Shown here: piece after piece, positions 53,864-61,413 of the stretch
Layout: the number at the start of each line of letters is the position of its first letter
Position numbering within the stretch: the first letter of the stretch is position 1
NCBI GenBank assembly: GCA_023390555.1
Contig: JAEWCQ010000003.1
Span: 1 to 64,000 of the forward strand
Length of the DNA: 64,000 bases
Direction of reading: 5' to 3'
Origin: Bacillota bacterium
GTDB taxonomy: Bacteria; Bacillota; Clostridia; Lachnospirales; Lachnospiraceae
Notes under the pieces: model-generated
The model's database searches: none
What the model was told of the DNA's origin: nothing
The model's input: only the letters and a program-made list of their open reading frames with translations
Position numbers and translations under genes: made by a program

Positions 53864-53892
53864 TGACTTTTTCCCCGTAACACTCTAATCTA
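53864..53892 (+). promoter_or_regulatory. Promoter of luxS
   Basis: TTGACT (53864-53869) and TAATCT (53887-53892) are 17 bases apart. An imperfect hairpin (AACGACAGCA/TGCTGTTATC) follows before the ribosome site AAGGAGGG. Confidence 0.65.
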
Positions 53893-53961
53893 TAGAAGTA
53901 AACGACAGCATTGTGCTGTTATCATTCATTCAACTGCAAATTTGCAGTACAAGGAGGGATT

Positions 53962-54441
53962 ATGGAAAAAATCAAGAGTTTTACCATAAATCATATCAAA
54001 CTGCAGCCTGGCGTCTATGTCTCCCGCAGGGATTATGTAGGGGATCAGGTGATTACCACCTTTGATTTACGTATGACAAGTCCGAATGAAGAACCTGTGA
54101 TGAATACTGCGGAAATGCATGCCATGGAGCATCTGGGCGCCACATTTTTGCGCAATCATCCGGACTTTGGAAATAAGACCATTTATTTTGGGCCTATGGG
54201 CTGCCGGACCGGTTTTTATCTTCTGCTTGCAGGTGATTATGAGTCTATGGATATTATACCGCTTCTGACAGAAATGTATACTTTTATTCGCGATTTCCGG
54301 GATGAAATACCGGGTGCTTCACCGAAGGACTGTGGCAATTACCTGGATATGAACCTGCCGATGGCAAACTATCTTGCAGACCGCTATCTGAAAGAGGTAC
54401 TTACCGATATCGGGCCTGACCGGCTTGTCTATCCGGAATAA
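53962..54441 (+). CDS. luxS: S-ribosylhomocysteine lyase LuxS
   Basis: LuxS splits S-ribosylhomocysteine into homocysteine and the precursor of autoinducer-2. The 159-residue protein starts at the ATG at 53962 after AAGGAGGG. The metal site is complete: His53 and His57 in HAMEH and Cys124 in DCGNY, with catalytic Cys81 in MGCRTG and Glu56. The next gene, mtnN, makes its substrate, so the two form a short methyl-cycle operon. Confidence 0.97.
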   Translation: MEKIKSFTINHIKLQPGVYVSRRDYVGDQVITTFDLRMTSPNEEPVMNTAEMHAMEHLGATFLRNHPDFGNKTIYFGPMGCRTGFYLLLAGDYESMDIIPLLTEMYTFIRDFRDEIPGASPKDCGNYLDMNLPMANYLADRYLKEVLTDIGPDRLVYPE

Positions 54442-54481
54442 AACGGGATATCGTATCCTACAGAAAAAGAAGGAAACAAAC

Positions 54482-55180
54482 ATGAACAAAATCGGAATTA
54501 TTGGTGCCATGGAGCTTGAGGTAGAAGCGCTCAAACAGAAGATGAACCTGCGCACAACATCTTCCAAAGCTTCCATCACCTTTTTTGAAGGAACTTTAAA
54601 CGGTACGGAGGTTGTCATTACAAGAAGCGGTGTCGGTAAGACAAATGCCGCACTCTGTACTCAGATTCTCGTTGATGTATACGGCGTCACCCATATTATC
54701 AATACCGGTGTTGCCGGTTCACTGAACGCCTCACTTGATATCGGTGATATTCTGGTGTCCTCCGATGCCATTCACCACGATGTGGATGCTACTATCTTCG
54801 GCTATCAGCCGGGTGAAGTACCGCAGCTTGGCAGACGTGAATTCATTGCAGATAAATCATTGCAAAAACTTGCGGTGGAAGTCTGCCGGGAGGTGAATCC
54901 TGACATCCATGTCCAGACCGGCCGCGTGGTCAGCGGAGATCAATTCATTTCCAGCAAGGATGTTAAAAAACGGCTGATTGAAGATTTTCATGGAGACTGT
55001 GCAGAAATGGAGGGGGCCTCCATAGCGCACACCGCATATTTAAACCACACGCCGTTTATCATTATCCGTGCGATTTCCGATAAAGCCGACGACAGTGCCC
55101 AACTGGACTATCCGACGTTTGAAAAAGAGGCAGCCAGACATTCTGCACGTCTGGTGGAAAAGATGCTGAAAGATTTATAA
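54482..55180 (+). CDS. mtnN: 5'-methylthioadenosine/S-adenosylhomocysteine nucleosidase
   Basis: The enzyme removes adenine from S-adenosylhomocysteine and methylthioadenosine, feeding LuxS. The 232-residue protein starts MNKIGIIGAMELEVEAL with catalytic Glu12, and shows GVGKTNAALCTQ, INTGVAGSLN, MEGASIAHTAYL (substrate-binding Glu) and RAISDKADD with the catalytic Asp. The start is the ATG at 54482, with GAAGGAAA upstream. It follows luxS by 40 bp and is closed by a terminator. Confidence 0.97.
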   Translation: MNKIGIIGAMELEVEALKQKMNLRTTSSKASITFFEGTLNGTEVVITRSGVGKTNAALCTQILVDVYGVTHIINTGVAGSLNASLDIGDILVSSDAIHHDVDATIFGYQPGEVPQLGRREFIADKSLQKLAVEVCREVNPDIHVQTGRVVSGDQFISSKDVKKRLIEDFHGDCAEMEGASIAHTAYLNHTPFIIIRAISDKADDSAQLDYPTFEKEAARHSARLVEKMLKDL

Positions 55181-55183
55181 AAT

Positions 55184-55218
55184 AAAAAGGAAAGAGGCCA
55201 ATGTCTCTTTCCTTTTTT
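55184..55218. terminator. Bidirectional terminator between mtnN and lysC
   Basis: AAGGAAAGAG pairs with CTCTTTCCTT, with As before and Ts after. Confidence 0.88.
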
Positions 55219-55244
55219 GCATGTCCGATCACGTATGATTTCTT

Positions 55245-56564
55245 TTACAGCTGCGTTGTTACAAAAATATCGTAAATTGCCTTGATTGCATTTTCAAAAT
55301 CGGAGTTTTTTACACCGATGATAATATTCAGCTCGGAAGAACCCTGGTCGATCATCTTCACGTTAATATTGGCATGCGCCAATGCGGAAAAGATTCTTCC
55401 TGCCGTCCCGCGCGTTGATTTCATTCCACGTCCAACAACTGCAATCAGTGCAAGGTCAGATTCGATCTCGATGCTGTCCGGCTTTGCCATACGATGGATT
55501 GCAGAAATGACAGCCTGTTCCTTCCCTTCGAACTCCGGCTGATGTACGAAAAGGGTCATTGTATCAATACCGGACGGCATATGTTCGAAATTGATGCCGC
55601 TCTCTTCAAATGCAGATAACACTTTTCGTCCGAAGCCCACTTCGGAATTCATCATATCTTTATCAATATTCACAGATACAAATCCTTTTTTCCCTGCAAT
55701 ACCGGTAATTGTATAAGCAGACTGATGACAGGTGCTTTCCACGATCCAGGTTCCTTCATCTTCCGGCGCATTGGTGTTGCGGATATTAATCGGAATACCT
55801 GCCTTACGCACCGGGAATACAGCATCTTCATGCAAAACACTCGCTCCCATGTAGGACAGCTCGCGAAGTTCACGGTAGGTGATTGTCTTAATCGTCTCCG
55901 GATGGTCGATGATTCTTGGATCTGCAACCAGGAATCCGGATACGTCTGTCCAGTTCTCATAACATGCCGCATGTACTGCTTTTGCAACGATGGAACCGGT
56001 AATATCGGAACCTCCTCTTGAGAACGTCTTGATTGTTCCGTCTGCTTTTGCTCCATAGAAGCCCGGAATAACCGCAGATTCTACATTTGCAAGACGCTCT
56101 CCCAGAATCTGGTCTGTTTTATACGCATCAAAATTACCATTTTCATCAAAGAAAATGACTTCAGCAGCATCTACAAATTCATAACCGAGATAATTTGCCA
56201 TAATCAGGCTGTTCAAATATTCTCCACGGGATGCAGCATATTCCACACCGGCTTTTTTCTTGAAATTCTCGCTGATTTTACCGAATTCTTCTTCTAAGGA
56301 CATCTTCAGATTCAGACCATTGATAATCGTGTCATAACGATCCTTGATCTTCATGAGCGCTACTCTGAAATCTTCCTCTTTCTCAGCCATTTCATAGCAC
56401 ATATAGAGCATGTCTGTCACCTTCGTGTCCTTGGCATTCCGCTTTCCCGGAGCACTCGGTACTACAAATTTTCTTTCTTTATCAGCGTGGATAATTTTTC
56501 CAACCTTTGCAAACTGCTGTGCACTTGCCAAAGAACTGCCGCCGAACTTTACTACTTTCACCAT
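55245..56564 (-). CDS. lysC: Aspartate kinase
   Basis: The enzyme phosphorylates aspartate, the first step to lysine, methionine and threonine. The 439-residue protein starts MVKVVKFGGSSLASA with the KFGGSS nucleotide motif; FSRGGSDITGSIVA is the aspartate-site segment. Two C-terminal ACT domains (about 300-439: VSVNIDKDMMNSEVGF and LIAVVGRGMKSTRGTAGRIF) mean feedback control by an amino acid. The 5' leader contains repeat copy B and no lysine riboswitch that I could recognise. The ribosome site GGAGG is eleven bases before the ATG. Confidence 0.95.
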   Translation of the reverse strand: MVKVVKFGGSSLASAQQFAKVGKIIHADKERKFVVPSAPGKRNAKDTKVTDMLYMCYEMAEKEEDFRVALMKIKDRYDTIINGLNLKMSLEEEFGKISENFKKKAGVEYAASRGEYLNSLIMANYLGYEFVDAAEVIFFDENGNFDAYKTDQILGERLANVESAVIPGFYGAKADGTIKTFSRGGSDITGSIVAKAVHAACYENWTDVSGFLVADPRIIDHPETIKTITYRELRELSYMGASVLHEDAVFPVRKAGIPINIRNTNAPEDEGTWIVESTCHQSAYTITGIAGKKGFVSVNIDKDMMNSEVGFGRKVLSAFEESGINFEHMPSGIDTMTLFVHQPEFEGKEQAVISAIHRMAKPDSIEIESDLALIAVVGRGMKSTRGTAGRIFSALAHANINVKMIDQGSSELNIIIGVKNSDFENAIKAIYDIFVTTQL

Positions 56565-56606
56565 TTTCTACGATTCCTCCAATTGCAATTAACTTTCCTA
56601 TTATCT

Positions 56607-56759
56607 TATGAACAAACGTGTACTTCGTACACTCCCGTATTCTACTACTTCGGACGTACAGCTTTTGTTCTGCGCAAAGCTGCGCATCTGATTTTTATTC
56701 GATAGGAACACCATAAATTTCATATATTCATGTGACGAGTTTTCCTATTGAACAAAAAA
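56607..56759 (-). repeat. Dispersed structured repeat, copy B
   Basis: This 153-bp copy is the cleanest. On the minus strand TTCAATAGGAA pairs with TTCCTATCGAA some 40 bases later; TGCGCAGCTTTGCGCA and GTGTACGAAGTACAC are two perfect small hairpins, separated by AAAGCTGTACGTCCGAAGTA. It lies between the lysC promoter and the lysC start, so it should be transcribed as part of the lysC leader. Confidence 0.88.
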
Positions 56760-56794
56760 CGATCACGTCCTGAAGCAAACCCAACTAAGAATAT

Positions 56795-56822
56795 AGTTTA
56801 TCATAAATTTTTTTTGCGTCAA
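56795..56822 (-). promoter_or_regulatory. Promoter of lysC
   Basis: On the minus strand TTGACG (56822-56817) and TAAACT (56800-56795) are 16 bases apart. The leader of about 220 bases includes repeat copy B. Confidence 0.65.
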
Positions 56823-56868
56823 ATACTTTCTTGTAATTTCCCCGCTTCCACACACCAAAAGAATGCCC

Positions 56869-58458
56869 CTAATCTATATTTTTCAGCAGAATCCTGTTGT
56901 TTTTCCGATAAAGAACCGCTGTTATCAAAACAATTACAACAGAAGTTCCCAGATAAACCAGATTCTTACATCCGGACGGGAGCAGGAACAAAAACACAAA
57001 CGGAAAAACCACACTCAGAAAACCAAACAGCATACACACCAGTGTCGCACCGCTCTGTTTTACCACCGCAACCTCAGACTCCCAGTTAAATACCGGCATT
57101 TTCAAATTCACGGTGATTCCAAGCACAGAAGAAAACAGAATGTATAAAAACGGCAGCAGAATCATCCACAGATCACCTGCCAAATCCGCTGGGACTGCAA
57201 GGCAGAGCAGGCAGACGGAGATCAGATAGCAGGGCAGAGCAATGGTAAGATTGACAAGGATCTTTGCATCCAGTACGGTTTCGGTCGTCACCGGCAGGCT
57301 TTTTACAATCCACCACTGTCTGCCCTCCATGGAAATCGCACTCGATGTGGTCGACGTAATGATGCACAGAGAAGATAGCAGCAACGGTGCCATACGACCG
57401 ATCAGCCCTTTCATCTGCATCATATCTTCGATTTTATCCACGCCGACTGCCAGAACGGCTATGGAAAATACGACCATCAGTATATAGCCCATTCCTGTAT
57501 TGAGTACATAGATACTGGAAGCAAAATACCGTCGGAGCTCTTTTTGGTAAAAGGCTTTCAGAGGGCTGTTCTGCACCAGCTGCCGCATCACATAGTTCCC
57601 TCCGGCCGCATGGGAACTGAGTGCTGTACAGATCTCCACGTATTTCCACTGAACAAGCAGGAGAAATAACAGAAAAACCAGCAGGGAAGACACTGCAAAC
57701 AACAGGAAATCCCCCCAGTTTCCATCGACTACGCCCGCGGAAAAAAGCAGTGCAGGCGGATAAGATTTCCCAATTTTATCATAGATAATCGCGGACAGGT
57801 TTGTCAGATCCCTCTGGCTGACCTGCTCACTTTGAAAGGACAGGACAACGGAAAGCACGACTGCACCGATCGTCAGTACGGCCGAAAGCAGAATGTTTAC
57901 CAGATTTTTATGCTTCACTCTTGAACTTACGGCGAGAACCAGTGCCCCCAATGCTGTTGCCGCCGTCATCGGCAGCAACGGCAGTAAAAATATGCCGATG
58001 GCCATCATGAAGTAAAACGAAATTGCAGGTTTTGCGGCCCATGCATACACTGCCGCACCCGGAATCATCACCAGAAGCGCCAGTACGGCATTAAATAGAT
58101 ACATCGTCAGAAACCTGCTGAAAATAATTGCAGACGGACGCACCGGAAGGACAATCTGTTTCTCATAGAGATCCCGGTCAAAGATCACATTTCCCGCCTT
58201 AAAAAGAGAAAAAAACAGGATGATAAGGCTCGTCACCGCAAGCAGGTAGGCCGGAATCATATGTAACAGTCCAATCCGGACATAGGCATAGGATAGCAGC
58301 CCCGTGTAAAACAGAAGCATCAAACCGAGAAACAGGAAGGTACACCCCAGCAGGATGACCCGTTGCCTTTTCTTGCTGTCTCTTCCAAACCGCGCCTCGT
58401 TCAACCCCAATGTATTGCACAGAGAAATACCTGACAGGCATTTAATCTGTTTCCACAT
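56869..58458 (-). CDS. ABC transporter permease, multi-span
   Basis: The 529-residue protein has about twelve hydrophobic segments and no recognised catalytic motif. The first half includes FGRDSKKRQRVILLGCTFLF and LFKAGNVIFDRDLYEKQIVLP, which resemble exporter permeases of the ABC-2 type with duplicated halves. Its start overlaps the end of the ATPase gene by 17 bases, so they form one two-gene exporter. The substrate (drug, peptide or lipid) is unknown. Confidence 0.8.
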   Translation of the reverse strand: MWKQIKCLSGISLCNTLGLNEARFGRDSKKRQRVILLGCTFLFLGLMLLFYTGLLSYAYVRIGLLHMIPAYLLAVTSLIILFFSLFKAGNVIFDRDLYEKQIVLPVRPSAIIFSRFLTMYLFNAVLALLVMIPGAAVYAWAAKPAISFYFMMAIGIFLLPLLPMTAATALGALVLAVSSRVKHKNLVNILLSAVLTIGAVVLSVVLSFQSEQVSQRDLTNLSAIIYDKIGKSYPPALLFSAGVVDGNWGDFLLFAVSSLLVFLLFLLLVQWKYVEICTALSSHAAGGNYVMRQLVQNSPLKAFYQKELRRYFASSIYVLNTGMGYILMVVFSIAVLAVGVDKIEDMMQMKGLIGRMAPLLLSSLCIITSTTSSAISMEGRQWWIVKSLPVTTETVLDAKILVNLTIALPCYLISVCLLCLAVPADLAGDLWMILLPFLYILFSSVLGITVNLKMPVFNWESEVAVVKQSGATLVCMLFGFLSVVFPFVFLFLLPSGCKNLVYLGTSVVIVLITAVLYRKNNRILLKNID

Positions 58459-59164
58459 GTGTCATCACCTCCATGAATACGGATTCCAGCGACTGTCCAT
58501 GTGTCAGTTCCTCGATTTTTCCGGAGGTAATAAGGCTGCCCTTTTGAATAATGGCAATCTTATTGCACAGCTTTTCCGCAACATCGAGTACATGCGTGGA
58601 AAAAAAGATTGCACTTCCCTCGTTGCAGCATTCACGCATGATCTCCTTTAATATAACAGAAGCCTTTGGATCCAGTCCAACAAAAGGTTCATCGAGGATC
58701 AGAAGCTTAGGATGATGCACCAGTGCCGAAATAATTGCAAGCTTCTGTTTCATTCCATGCGAATAGGACGAGATCAGATCTCCCAGAGAAACCGTAAGTT
58801 CAAAAGCATCCGCATATTTTTGAATCATCCGTGTTCTCTCCGTATCGGAAACACCGAACATATCTGCTGTAAAATTCAGATACTGAATCCCCGTCAGATG
58901 CTCGTACAGATCCGGATTATCCGGGATATATGCGGTCAGCGATTTACAGAGAACAGATTCTTCCCTGACGGAATGTCCGTCAATGAAAATTTCCCCCTCC
59001 TCAAAATCCGTGATTCCCACGACACACTTAATCGTTGTCGTTTTTCCGGCACCGTTATGGCCGATAAATCCATAAATATCTCCTGCCTCAATCCTAAGGC
59101 TCAAATCCGAGACGGCTTTTTTCCCGCCTCTGTATGTTTTCGACAGATGTTTGATTTCCAGCAT
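58442..59164 (-). CDS. ABC transporter ATP-binding protein
   Basis: The 240-residue ATPase has Walker A GHNGAGKTTTIK (about 35-46), signature SYSHGMKQKLAI, Walker B LLILDEPFVGLD and a switch His in FFSTHVLDVAE. It partners the permease gene that overlaps it. It resembles CcmA/NatA-type exporters. Repeat copy C lies just upstream. Confidence 0.93.
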   Translation of the reverse strand: MLEIKHLSKTYRGGKKAVSDLSLRIEAGDIYGFIGHNGAGKTTTIKCVVGITDFEEGEIFIDGHSVREESVLCKSLTAYIPDNPDLYEHLTGIQYLNFTADMFGVSDTERTRMIQKYADAFELTVSLGDLISSYSHGMKQKLAIISALVHHPKLLILDEPFVGLDPKASVILKEIMRECCNEGSAIFFSTHVLDVAEKLCNKIAIIQKGSLITSGKIEELTHGQSLESVFMEVMTHVETD

Positions 59165-59208
59165 TTTATTCTCCCTTCGGCTGATGATGGAACAAAGTCT
59201 TTCCTGTG

Positions 59209-59352
59209 CATGAACAAATGTATACTTCGTACACCCCTCATTCTGCTTCTTAGAATTCCGTGCGCAAAGCTGCGCATCTAAATTCTATTCTATAGGAAAA
59301 TTATACCTTTCATACGTTCATGTAACAAGGTGTTTCCTATCGAATAAAAAAA
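59209..59352 (-). repeat. Dispersed structured repeat, copy C
   Basis: This 144-bp copy lacks about 11 bases present in A and B (between TTCTTAG and AATTCCG on the plus strand). On the minus strand it begins with ATTCGATAGGAAA, partner TTTCCTATAGAAT, and contains TGCGCAGCTTTGCGCA. Between the arms TTGTTA and TATAAT are exactly 17 bases apart, so this copy could act as the promoter of the ABC exporter, whose start is 45 bases beyond the element. Confidence 0.85.
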
Positions 59353-59387
59353 GATGCTGTAGCATGTTTTTCATGCAGCAGCATCTT
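59346..59387 (-). terminator. Terminator of the alcohol dehydrogenase gene
   Basis: On the minus strand AAGATGCTGCTGCATG pairs with CATGCTACAGCATCTT (one mismatch), followed by TTTTT. The T tract merges with the start of repeat copy C. Confidence 0.85.
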
Positions 59388-59414
59388 TCTAACTCCGGAT
59401 TCCATCAAAAGAAT

Positions 59415-60632
59415 CTAGAAATCCACCTCAGTGTCATAGTAGCAGCACTTCAATAATTTTTCCATCTCTTCCTGGCTTGGCTGACGAGGATTTGAACCTG
59501 TACATGCGTCCAGAATCGCATTTGCCGCAACCTGCGGAAGTCTTTCCAGAAATACTTCTTCCAGTACGAAGCCCTGCTCTGTTGGATAGCTGTCCGCTCC
59601 GTAATTTTTGATACAGTGCGGAATGTTCAGTTGATCATTCATCTTACGAAGATAGTCGATCAGCAGTGTGACTTTTTCATCTAAGGAAGAACCGCCGAGC
59701 CCCATGAAATCGGCAATTACACCGTAACGCTCTTTTGCTGTCTCATCCTTTGCATTAAAGGCGATTACTTTCGGCAGATAGATTGCGTTCGCTGCACCAT
59801 GTATGATATGTGCGCCATGATCAGCGAATGCTGCGCCTGTCTTATGTGCCATGGAATGTACAATACCAAGCAATGCATTTGAGAATGCCATTCCCGCAAG
59901 ACATTGTGCGTTATGCATGGAAGCACGTTTTTCCATGTCTCCTTCGTAAGACGGAATCAGATCGCTCTGGATCATTTTAATCGCATGCAGAGCGAGCGGA
60001 TCGGTAAAATCACTGTTGGCGGTGGAAACATATGCCTCTATCGCATGTGTGATCGCGTCCATGCCAGTATGTGCAACAAGCTTCTGCGGCATCGTCTCGG
60101 CAAGCTCCGGATCTACAATTGCAACATCGGGTGTGATTTCAAAATCCGCGATCGGATATTTGATTCCCTTCTGGTAATCTGTAATAATCGAAAATGCCGT
60201 AACCTCAGTGGCTGTTCCGGATGTGGACGGAATCGCACAGAAATGAGCTTTTTTCCGCAGCTTCGGAATACCGAATACTTTGCACATATCTTCAAATGTA
60301 ATATCCGGATACTCGTATTTTATCCACATGGCTTTTGCCGCATCAATCGGTGAACCGCCGCCCATTGCAACGATCCAGTCCGGCTCAAATTCTGCCATCA
60401 CCTGTGCACCCTTCATAACCGTCTCAACCGATGGATCCGGTTCAATTCCTTCAAACAGTATTACCTGCATACCAGCTTCTTCCAGATACTGTTTTGCTCT
60501 GTCGAGAAAACCGAATTTTTTCATCGATCCGCCGCCGACACAGATAATTGCTTTTTTTCCTTCAAAGTCTTTCAGTGCTTCCAACGCATCTTTTCCGTGA
60601 TACAAATCACGCGGTAAGGTAAATCTTGCCAT
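59415..60632 (-). CDS. Iron-containing alcohol dehydrogenase
   Basis: The 405-residue protein reduces aldehydes to alcohols (or the reverse) with NAD(P)H, as in butanol or ethanol dehydrogenases. It starts at the ATG at 60632 after AAAGGAGG (MARFTLPRDLYHG); upstream codons are leader. The dinucleotide motif is GGGSPIDAAKAM, and the metal ligands are in HTGMDAITHAIEAYVS and GIVHSMAHKTGAAFADHGAH. It is a single-gene unit and is divergent from the CBS protein. In an anaerobe it would help to recycle NADH. Confidence 0.94.
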   Translation of the reverse strand: MARFTLPRDLYHGKDALEALKDFEGKKAIICVGGGSMKKFGFLDRAKQYLEEAGMQVILFEGIEPDPSVETVMKGAQVMAEFEPDWIVAMGGGSPIDAAKAMWIKYEYPDITFEDMCKVFGIPKLRKKAHFCAIPSTSGTATEVTAFSIITDYQKGIKYPIADFEITPDVAIVDPELAETMPQKLVAHTGMDAITHAIEAYVSTANSDFTDPLALHAIKMIQSDLIPSYEGDMEKRASMHNAQCLAGMAFSNALLGIVHSMAHKTGAAFADHGAHIIHGAANAIYLPKVIAFNAKDETAKERYGVIADFMGLGGSSLDEKVTLLIDYLRKMNDQLNIPHCIKNYGADSYPTEQGFVLEEVFLERLPQVAANAILDACTGSNPRQPSQEEMEKLLKCCYYDTEVDF

Positions 60633-60890
60633 ATTCCCGAAACCTCCTTTATAATTGTTTAAAATATTGTTTATTTTCAATAACCTACCTGCCTATTGTA
60701 GCATAGATTTAGCCAATAGAAAATGCTTTTTTTGTATTATCTTTGTACAAGATGTATTTTTTATGATACATTCCATATACCTGTTATGACGTCGGAATTG
60801 CAAAAAAAAATTTATTTTTCTGACAGAGAATCTTGAATTTTCTGATAAAAAAGCAACAAACAGGGCAATCTATTTTTGGAGGTGATTTTT

Positions 60891-61319
60891 GTGAAAGTAA
60901 GAGAAATTATGTCTAAAGATGTCGCATGTCTGCGTTCCGATGATTCGATAGAAAAAGCAGCCCAGATGATGAAAGATCACAGCTGCGGTTCTATTCCCGT
61001 CTGCAGTCAGGATAAAGTGATCGGAATTGTAACAGACAGGGATATTGCTGTCCGAAGTGTAGCGGACGGACAAGACACGTGCCGGCAGAGCGTCCGTGAT
61101 GTCATGACCGGCGATGTCGTATGCGGAAATCCGGATATGGAAGTTTCCGATGCTGCAAAATTGATGAGTGACCGGCAGATCCGCAGACTCCCAATCATTG
61201 AGAACAACAATCTGATCGGTATGGTGGCTCTCGGAGATATCTCGCAGGAGCCAAAATATCAGGACAATGCAGGACATGCCCTCAAGGGTATTTCAGAACC
61301 TGGTACAAGAATGTGGTAA
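60891..61319 (+). CDS. CBS-domain protein
   Basis: The 142-residue protein consists of two CBS motifs (about 1-60 and 72-125), which bind adenosine nucleotides: VREIMSKDVACLRSDDSIEK with GIVTDRDIAVR, and VRDVMTGDVV with LPIIENNNLIGMVALGDIS. I start at the GTG at 60891, six bases after GGAGGTG. It is a stand-alone regulator of unknown target, closed by a bidirectional terminator. Confidence 0.92.
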   Translation: MKVREIMSKDVACLRSDDSIEKAAQMMKDHSCGSIPVCSQDKVIGIVTDRDIAVRSVADGQDTCRQSVRDVMTGDVVCGNPDMEVSDAAKLMSDRQIRRLPIIENNNLIGMVALGDISQEPKYQDNAGHALKGISEPGTRMW

Positions 61320-61336
61320 AAATCCTTATTTAAATC

Positions 61337-61385
61337 AAAAAGAACGGCAGGATACAATTCAGGATGTCCTGCCGTTCTTTTTTTA
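61337..61385. terminator. Bidirectional terminator between the CBS gene and the FMN-binding gene
   Basis: AGAACGGCAGGA pairs with TCCTGCCGTTCT around a 14-base loop, with As before and TTTTTTT after. Confidence 0.88.
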
Positions 61386-61413
61386 TTTCTATATTTTTTA
61401 AAAATGCTTCTTT

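Noticed and set aside
56565..56790. A lysine riboswitch upstream of lysC
   Set aside because: The leader is occupied by the dispersed repeat, whose sequence does not resemble the L box core.
60633..60720. A Rex operator upstream of the alcohol dehydrogenase
   Set aside because: TTATTGAAAATAAACAA has the wrong length and only partial match to the Rex palindrome.
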